Assembly (NCBI GenBank): GCA_027475525.1 | Contig: JAMWFC010000034.1 | Span: 186,001-250,000 of the forward strand | Source: Macrolepiota albuminosa | Taxonomy: Eukaryota > Basidiomycota > Agaricomycetes > Agaricales > Agaricaceae | Direction of reading: 5' to 3' | DNA: 64,000 bases | Part shown: piece after piece, positions 56,901 to 64,000 of the stretch | How the letters are laid out: each line of letters begins with the position of its first letter | How positions within the stretch are numbered: the stretch's first letter is position 1 | The notes under the pieces: generated by a model | The model's database searches: none | What the model was told of the DNA's origin: nothing | What the model saw: the letters and a program-made list of their open reading frames with translations, nothing else | Translations under genes and position numbers: made by a program

Positions 56901-59900
56901 ATTGCATCAATTATAGAATAGAATTATGTTGAAAAGTTTTACCTTTTTTATACTGTCATGCACTTGTTGCAGCATAGTATGACATTTTTTTGATGACTTT
57001 AAAAGATTCATAGTTTCTATCCAAAAAAGCACTTGAATATCAAGAAACCTTTCCAAGTTGTACTGAAGTGTCTGATATTTGTTAGTTGCAGCTTTGAACA
57101 TGTGTCCAGCCCAGTGCTGACAAGCATACTGAAGTACTTCTGAAATTCTTTCTTCGACCAATACGTCAAGATTGGTTATTTCTGAATCCAAAAGAAATGA
57201 TGAAGGCATGCTGCACATGTCAAAGTGCAGATTTTTCATCATAATGTTAAAGCAATGCAAGGTAAGAATTGCATGATGAGCTGATGCATTACAAGACAAG
57301 TTTCTAGTATTATTTGAAGATTTGTTTGATAATCTCAGAGAAATTGTAGAAGATTCTTTCTGATATAAAAGAAAGTCAGGAAATGAAGCATGATACCAGA
57401 AGATGTAGTCATCTTTTTTGTAGAGCACAGCATGGAGCCTTTCAACAATGTCATTAGCTTGCTGTTGTAAAACTCTCATATCTTGAGTATCAGCTTTAGA
57501 ATGCAATGCTGCTGCAACAGAAGTAGATATGCGCTCTTCTGCACAAAGAATTGTATGTAGAATTTCTAGACGATCAGCAAAAAACATCTCTGAGCCTCCA
57601 CTAAATGCTTCTGATAATATTGTATCATAGAAATCATTAATTAAAAATGTTGTATCAGAAGAATCTGAGAATTTTGCATTACTAGTAGAATCAAGCAATT
57701 TTTTCATGATGATAGGCTGCTCTTCTGGAATGCCAGATGAAATGTAATTTACTGCTGTGAAAGCATAAATAAAGAGACCATTGGCTTTATCTCCAAGCTT
57801 CCTAAGTTCTTTTGTATTTTGAAATACTGGAAGTGCATCATTTAAATATGTCATAATATCTGTATCAGCCTCCTTGTGAGAGACATGATGAAGATGACAA
57901 ACTGAGTCAGGTGGAAAGGTCTTGCACAATGCTTCAACCTTAGGATCTGGTCGGCTTGTAACAAGAAACTTGAAACCATGCAAATATCCCTCTTTAATAG
58001 TCAAAAGCAGTTTCTGGAGAAATTCTAGACCTTTGTGATTATCAATTTCATCCAAAGCATCAATAACAATTAAATATGGAGGTAGATTTAAAGAGCTGCT
58101 AGAATGAGCTTTTTTCCAAGGCTCTATCCAGAGGTCTTGTATTTGTTTGTTCAATTGCTTGTTAGCTGAATCCTTGCTTGTAGCTGGTAAAGCTTTAAGA
58201 AAAAGCATTGAGTGATAAGCTAGCTGATACACAAGAGTAGGAATGATATTTTTCTGTTGTCTTGTTTCTTCAAACTGCCGAGAGCAGAAAAAACTGGCTT
58301 TGAAAGTAGCCAATACATCATTGTCCTTTTCAAATCTTTGAGCTATAGTATAAGCAATAGTGGACTTTCCTGATCCTGCATGACCAGTGAGCCAAAAGAC
58401 CTGTGGACTATTAGCTGTTACATCTTGAACCCAAGTAGAAATTTGTTCAAGTATTGCAACACGTGTGCCTTTGGTGCAAGACTGGCGAAATAATGTTGGC
58501 ACATTATCGTGATGAGTATCATGCATAGCTTTATAAGCACAAGGCCAGCTGTCTAGTTGCAATTTCTAAAACTCATGTTAATTCAGAGCATGACTTTCTG
58601 CATATAACTTACATCAAGTTTAGATTCCAACTTATATATATTCTGATCAATTTTCAGACTCAGTTTCATCTTAAACACCAATTAAAAACTTTTAATTATA
58701 TATGTAATTAATCATACCTGAAAAATATTTAGTTCTTGATCAATATTCTTGAAAATATCATTTATGTTTGACTTGTCCTCTTCATTTTCCAAAAGTTTCT
58801 TCCATGTTGCTTTTGTCGATATCATATCAATTTGTTTCAAGTTTTTTAAAAGTTTGCTGTAGGATATTAGCCTTGGAAAGTTCAAACAATACTGCTCATA
58901 CCCAGCAAAGGCTTCAATTAGATAATCCAAGTTCTTGTCCCCACTGTTAACCAGAGTATCACACACAGCGACCAAATGATCATTAATTCTGGTCATCAAA
59001 TCATCCACATCATTTTTATTCTCACTAACAGCCTATAATGATTTTTGAAGCAACTGTTCCACAATAAAGGAAGACAAACCCACATTTTTGAGCTCAATAA
59101 GAGAATTGAGCACACCAACAGGAATTTGAAGAGAGGTTCCACCCACAACTTTCTCAGCTTTTTTCAAGAAAAGCTCAACGCCATTCCAAACTTTTTTTAA
59201 CCCATCCCTTAACTCGTCTGAGATGTTTGAAAGAAAAGTTAAGAGACACCTATTGAACAGGTAATGATAACTTACTACGATGAACTCCTTCTGCCAATGC
59301 AGAAGGCTGAGAAGGATCCACATGAGTTATATTCACTTTGAAGGTTGTTCAAGCCTCAGTAGATTAATGAGATGGAATGAATACTAACTTGATGTGTTGC
59401 CTTCAGTGGGAAATGAAGATACTGGATAGATGGAGGTAGGTCCTTTGGTGTGTGAAGCAATGGATACAAATGCCTAGTATCTTAATCACTTACCAGTATC
59501 TGATGCTACGGGAGTTGTAGTCGTCTCCATCGGCGTGGATCCTTTCAAGTGTTCAGACTTGACACAATGAATAGAATGAATGAACAGGTCTCACCGAGTC
59601 CATCTCTCATATTTGACAAAGCAGTTGCTGAACACATAGAAGCAGGAATTTGGGCTGTGATAGAATTGATATACTTATTGCAGTCTCTTCAGTTATTTGT
59701 TTGATTACTCACAGTTATTACTTTCACGAGTCAGAGAGGCAGTGAGTTGCAAAGTATCTCCGGCAGTAGATCCTGGAGTGCGTGATCTTCAGCAGTAAAG
59801 TTAGGAATGCACGAATACTCACCAGATACACCTTCTTCTGTATCTAGCAGAACAGCCGACGGAAGTAAGTGCGTGGGAGCTCAATTGTGGATTTAGACGC

Positions 59901-60151
59901 TTGCAACGACTACGATGACGGATGTACTTACCAGCACCTGAGGAGCCCGGGATAGATGAAACCTGGTTTGAAGAGACATTTTCCAAATTGTTCACGCGAG
60001 AAGAGTTAGAAATTTCCAAGAGAGAAACGGGGGAAGATGCCTTGGAGGCACCCACCCGAGGCAATAAATTACGACCTTTAGCAAACACTGAGCGAAACCC
60101 TTGAATGAAACGTCGCCTCCTTGAGGTCTTGTCGTTCTGGGCAGTAGACAT
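53971..60151 (-). CDS. NACHT-WD40 NLR-type receptor, 1857 residues, 12 exons
   Basis: Exons: 60151-59932, 59843-59823, 59772-59713, 59654-59595, 59541-59494, 59442-59389, 59335-59276, 59217-59084, 59032-58718, 58669-58613, 58565-56943 and 56892-53971. All have GT-AG borders and agreeing phases, without a stop. Order of domains: short basic N-terminus, Ser/Thr-rich segment from six mini-exons, helical region, and NACHT NTPase with Walker A GHAGSGKST and Walker B LIVIDALDEID. About 20 WD40 repeats follow, of which 18 are exactly 42 residues and nearly identical (VTSVAFSPDGKCIVSGS). This is the build of fungal NLRs such as the HET-E and HNWD group: the repeats bind a ligand and NACHT drives oligomerisation in the cytosol. 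No known effector domain is recognised at the N-terminus. The ligand and trigger are unknown. Confidence 0.87.
54376..56660 (-). repeat. WD40-coding minisatellite, 126-bp unit
   Basis: Eighteen units of 126 bp encode near-identical WD40 repeats. A stretch of about 195 bp around 54785-54980 recurs at 55670-55862, exactly 882 bp (seven units) away, showing a recent internal duplication or conversion. Confidence 0.93.
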
Positions 60152-62734
60152 ATTCAATGAGCAATAGAGCGATAAACTGCAAGCAAGATGGACGATGATG
60201 ATAAAGAACGGTTGCCACGAGTACACCTGTCATATCTTGTGCGACATTGATTTCTATCCAAATATGGTCGAGGGTTTCTCATCCCCATTCTCACAATTGG
60301 CAAGGCTGGGCTGTGCATGCGACGTATGTCATTGTCATTTGCAAACAACGTGGAAAGATCTGTCTTTCTAAGATCTCGAAGTTTCTGCTTATGATTCTCT
60401 TTCCTCGTCTCTCGAATCTCCATTCACGGGAATCCAAAAATCTAACCATCGAGACGATCAGCCAAGAACCAGTAAACTGATTATGCAGATTTACTCTTGC
60501 GGAGTGAACCTTCACCCATAGAACGTGACGCACAAGGTAAGGCGGTTTCGACAAAGGCGCATATATTTTTACTGTCCTTGAATTTATTTTATTCCCTGTC
60601 AATTGTCGTACTCGCCCACTCGGGCGGCTTTCGCAAGCTGCCTGCCAGAATACCCCTGCCGGGAGGAACTTGGGTGCGTGAAACGAGAAGAATATGGGGC
60701 TAATGACCGGATAGGAGAGATTGAGAATGGGGGCTCTGATGTCGTTCAAGGCCAGAGAATGAGCACTAGATGCACTCGGCTTCTGAGAGCTTTCCTCCGT
60801 CACCAAATACTCCAAAGGCAAAATTTGTTTCGTAACACACGAGACGGAGTATGCGGGAATGATCACCTGAAACCGTGAATAAGTGAAATAGTCAGAAAAA
60901 AACCCACTTTGTATTGGTCGCATGTGAAATATCAGCTATCTCGTAACTCAAGGCAACTAATGGGGCCTTCGGAATTACCATCCAAGTCGATTAGGACCAT
61001 GACCATTGAAATTTAGGACCGCGTTGGTGCATAACTAATTCCCTGTTTGACTCGACGAACGCGAGAGTGAGCATCTGACTCACGGATTTCAAAGAGGCTT
61101 TGGCTTTGGAGGCGTTCTAACAACCACTCACGCAGGCTGTATGGATATCCAAGAAGAAAAGATACGTTGACGCCAAGAAGGTTAGTTCTTGAAGGTTGAA
61201 TGGCAGGGGCTGTTACAACAAAGTCAAGGGTGTTCTGGAGATGCCAAATTGCATGGACGACGGGATAGTATTGTTCCGATAGTTAAACATAAAAAATTCG
61301 ACAAAACGTGTTTATTTCTCCCACAGACCGTACCTGCAGGAATGTCGAATGACCAAGGCCTAAAAGAAAGAAATCAGCAGCAGGCCGGCAGGCGAAAATA
61401 ACGAGACTTCGTAACTTCTTCTTTCCAATCTCGATTGACATCTTCTCCAAGATACTCGACTTGGCCCTTTTGCTCCCAGTCAGATCCTCCCTCGCTCGCG
61501 TTCCTGGCTGCTCATCAAATCGTCGCCTTGATTCCACAAGAAGGCATAGTCTAGACGTGCTTGATATACCGACAAACTCGTCTGAGGCCTTGTTGTGAAC
61601 GTACACAACAGAGGACGCGGCTATATGCAGATGACACGGCTTGTTTTAGCATTTCGTAGATAGATATGCATATAATGACTTGTTAACGTGTTGGCAGCAC
61701 TAGTTAAAACAAATACAGTAAGGGACCTTGAGGAATCGTGTCAAGCGTGCTAGAGTATAGTGAACTAAATTCTGAAATGAATCGCTTACTTGTTCTCAGC
61801 GACGCACGCCGACTCTCCTTTGTAGCGATCTCTGCTCCCAGGAGAGATCTGGCTTGCTTCCTATTCGAGCGGGACACTCAAGTTGTCCTCCAGTCCCAGG
61901 CCTGTCTCGTACAGCTGTCTTCTCTCCACTAGTGCAATCATCCAGGCCCATACTAAACCATCATCCCGCCTCTTTGATGCCTTATCCTAGACCACGCTTG
62001 GTCGTCTCCAATCTGCAAGACGAACGCGACGTGTTCTCTAGTATACGCGCCCACACTGAAGATCTGACGAGACCTCCAACGCGCATACGACGGATACGTG
62101 GAACACATGTGAAGTCCAAAGTTGTTCAGCGTTCTGCCTGCCCGGTCGCCGTTATACAATACGACCTATATGATGACGAGTGCGTTGAATGCGTGCTTCG
62201 CTGCAGAAAAGAGGGCTAAATCGTTTCTCTACCAGAGACCAACACTTACCCCATCCTCAAGGCGGACCACATGTCCTCATCATCCCATATAAACTTTGTG
62301 AGAGCGTCTAGGTGATGGGTGGCTGCAGCATCCCTCACGCTAGCAAACTAACAGAGACACCCTGTTTGCAATCGCAGTTCGAACAAGGCTTGATGAATAG
62401 CTCGCGAACACGTCGCACAATGACCGGCCACTGCGAAAACATGCAGAGGGTTCGGCTACATTGTTCGAGGTCTTTCAAGATGACGGATTGGTAAAGAACA
62501 GAAGCGAGAAGACTCGATCGAAGATAAACATTAACATGAAAAACACATTTTTCCATGACTCGCAGTCAAACAAGGGCTTGAAACAAGCCAAAGCAATCTC
62601 GATGAGGTCACCGGGCGCTTGTGCGAGTGATTGTCGAGGAATACGGCGTAGTCCAAAACATGATAGTTCGAGACAGAGGCACTCCAGCACAACTCTGCTT
62701 GGGCGTTGTATAACCTGTCAAGAGAATTCGGACA
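60152..62734. other. No well-supported gene
   Basis: Upstream of the NLR and beyond. A minus-strand frame of 210 codons (60923-60291) has no motif, ignores introns of its neighbours and is probably chance or NLR 5' region. A plus-strand frame with ATG 61977 encodes about 80 residues to 62219 with no recognised domain. Neither is called as a gene. Confidence 0.45.
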
Positions 62735-63110
62735 GGAATAGTAGTATGCGGCGCAGATAAAGAAGAGGGCGAGGACGGTGAATGCGGTGTCGAGGATGCG
62801 GAAGATGTCAGTGGAGGAGAGGTGGGAGACGGAGACAAGGGAGACGACGAGCGGCGACGGCGGGCCGGATGTGTGGAAGGCAGGAGGGATGCAGAATGCG
62901 GTGGCGAGAGCGTAGGAGAGCTGTGCGGAGAGAAGGAGAACGAGAGGGAGGTGCGCGGCGACAGGAGGGGTTTCTCAGACGAAGGGTGTGACGCAGGTGA
63001 CAGCTGGAAGAGACAGGCAGTGGTGGCGAGGGTGGCAACAATGGACACAAGGAACACACTGAAAAGATGACACTTGCATAACCCGATGGCGTGAGGCATT
63101 CAGTGCTCCA
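62735..63110 (-). pseudogene. Truncated copy of membrane protein paralogue 2
   Basis: 62735-63055 is about 90 percent or more alike to 49017-49350 (coding for IVATLATTACLFQLSPASH and the following helices on the minus strand), with a small deletion that shifts the frame. 63056-63110 resembles 50343-50400, the sequence upstream of that gene, so about 1 kb between them is missing. Exon 1, the start and the tail are absent. It is a fragment, recent and non-functional as a gene. Confidence 0.8.
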
Positions 63111-63489
63111 CGAGCAGCCCCTGCAATGCGGAGCTCGCCCACTTTTCCCCACACTGAAATTTCCTCAGCGCCCTTACAAATGTGGGAACCGCATGGCCGG
63201 AGGGGCGTATCTTGACGTGTGACTTGGGTGTGACTTTCAGCTCGCGAATTCAAACCATCATCTGGTTTTCTCGCTCCCTATCCTTAGGTAGCAGTTTCGT
63301 CGAATTTCGTCGAGTTGTGGTGTCATTATACCCTCAACCGCAGTTATCGTAAACTACCGTTTCTTGTATCACTTTCCTTTCGAGTTAGATACAATTATCC
63401 AGCTTTCTGTACTCTATTTCCTTTGTGTTTCTCATCATTCTTCCTCTCCTCTTGTCCTCGCTCGTTGGTCTTTTTGTTATTCGTGTTCC

Positions 63490-64000
63490 ATGGCCAATGA
63501 GGGCTCTCGCGTGCATGTTGTCAGATTAGTTCCTCTGGGTACCTCTTGCACTCTGCGACCATCTTTGGTGATTTCTGTGAATGACACACCTCTTGCTGAC
63601 CCGCCAGGCATTACCCCTGGTGAAGGCGTTGATATTAGGGAGGGATCGACAAGAAATGTGTTGGATGATGATGCACCGGACGATACTTTGGGTCTTAGGA
63701 AAGAGCGCTCCCCGACGCCCCACCCGGGCCCTGCTATGCAGGTCTCCACTTCTCCTTCCCACCCTCCTCCAAAGCGATCCAAATCTTGGAAGTCTCAGAG
63801 TTCACGTCCTGACAATTATCGGGATATATCCCCAAGTGTGGCAGATGAATATATGTGCAATTCTGTTCTAGTTTTTGCAAATGCTGGCAATTTGTGCACA
63901 CTGGGTCCTGCACCGAGACAGGCTTGCCCCGTTTTGCCTCAACAAACCCCCAATGCGGCAAAAATCCCTTCAAATATGTTGGAGTGTGATAAGTGTGACG
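63490..64000 (+). CDS. Unidentified protein, N-terminal part, runs off the window
   Basis: An ATG at 63490 opens a frame of 170 codons with no stop before the window ends. It starts MANEGSRVHVVRLVP, has a Pro/Ser-rich middle (SPTPHPGPAM, PPPKRSKSWKS) and ends in MLECDKCD, where a CXXC pair may begin a zinc-binding domain. I do not recognise it; it could be ORF1 of a retroelement or a host gene. Confidence 0.45.
   Translation, partial: MANEGSRVHVVRLVPLGTSCTLRPSLVISVNDTPLADPPGITPGEGVDIREGSTRNVLDDDAPDDTLGLRKERSPTPHPGPAMQVSTSPSHPPPKRSKSWKSQSSRPDNYRDISPSVADEYMCNSVLVFANAGNLCTLGPAPRQACPVLPQQTPNAAKIPSNMLECDKCD

Noticed and set aside
59033..59035. TAG that seemed to break the NLR N-terminal region
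   Set aside because: It falls at the 3' end of a 51-bp phase-0 intron (59083-59033) with good borders; splicing gives a continuous helical region.
60291..60923. 210-codon minus-strand frame upstream of the NLR
   Set aside because: No motif, lies just upstream of the NLR start and probably reflects 5' flanking DNA.

Overview
The window looks like a transposon-rich scaffold from a filamentous basidiomycete, most likely an Agaricomycete; I cannot name the species. The reasons are many 46-60 bp GT-AG introns, a NACHT-WD40 receptor gene, basidiomycete-type sesquiterpene synthases, and a mix of Ty3/gypsy, Ty1/copia, Helitron, DDE, Tc1/mariner and LINE remnants. Much of the repeat sequence has decayed through C-to-T and G-to-A changes, often CGA to TGA.

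Layout. 1-4.9 kb: degraded Ty3/gypsy element on the minus strand. 5.3-10.4 kb: degraded Helitron, with HUH Rep and PIF1-like helicase. 10.7-25.55 kb: DDE transposon with 34-bp inverted ends, split by a complete Ty3/gypsy element (12168-23998) whose 942-bp LTRs are very similar. Between pol and the 3' LTR this element carries an intact, six-exon gene on the opposite strand for a 723-residue protein with a Zn2Cys6-like cluster. 25.6-38 kb: RT remnant, complete but broken copia element with CAGTC target duplications, collapsed chromovirus, truncated second copia element, LINE tail and lone LTR. 39-40.8 kb and 48.1-49.7 kb: two paralogous multipass membrane protein genes; a third truncated copy lies at 62.7-63.1 kb. 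43.2-46.0 kb: two tandem, apparently intact sesquiterpene synthase genes with matching exon structure. 52.0-53.7 kb: Tc1/mariner element with 222-bp inverted repeats. 54.0-60.2 kb: an intact 12-exon NACHT-WD40 (NLR) gene on the minus strand. 63.5 kb to the end: start of an unidentified reading frame.

A technical signal runs through the window. Thirteen places carry a tandem duplication with a period of exactly 77 bp, in unrelated elements and genes. At every coding site I could test, removing one copy restores the reading frame or the expected protein. One of them, together with a separate 43-bp duplication, fully explains the length difference between the two LTRs. These are most simply unmerged 77-base overlaps from the assembly. 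Gene models here should be read with one copy removed.

The host genes with the best support are the two terpene cyclases, the NLR and the two membrane proteins. No other terpene-pathway genes (such as a P450) are visible near the cyclases.
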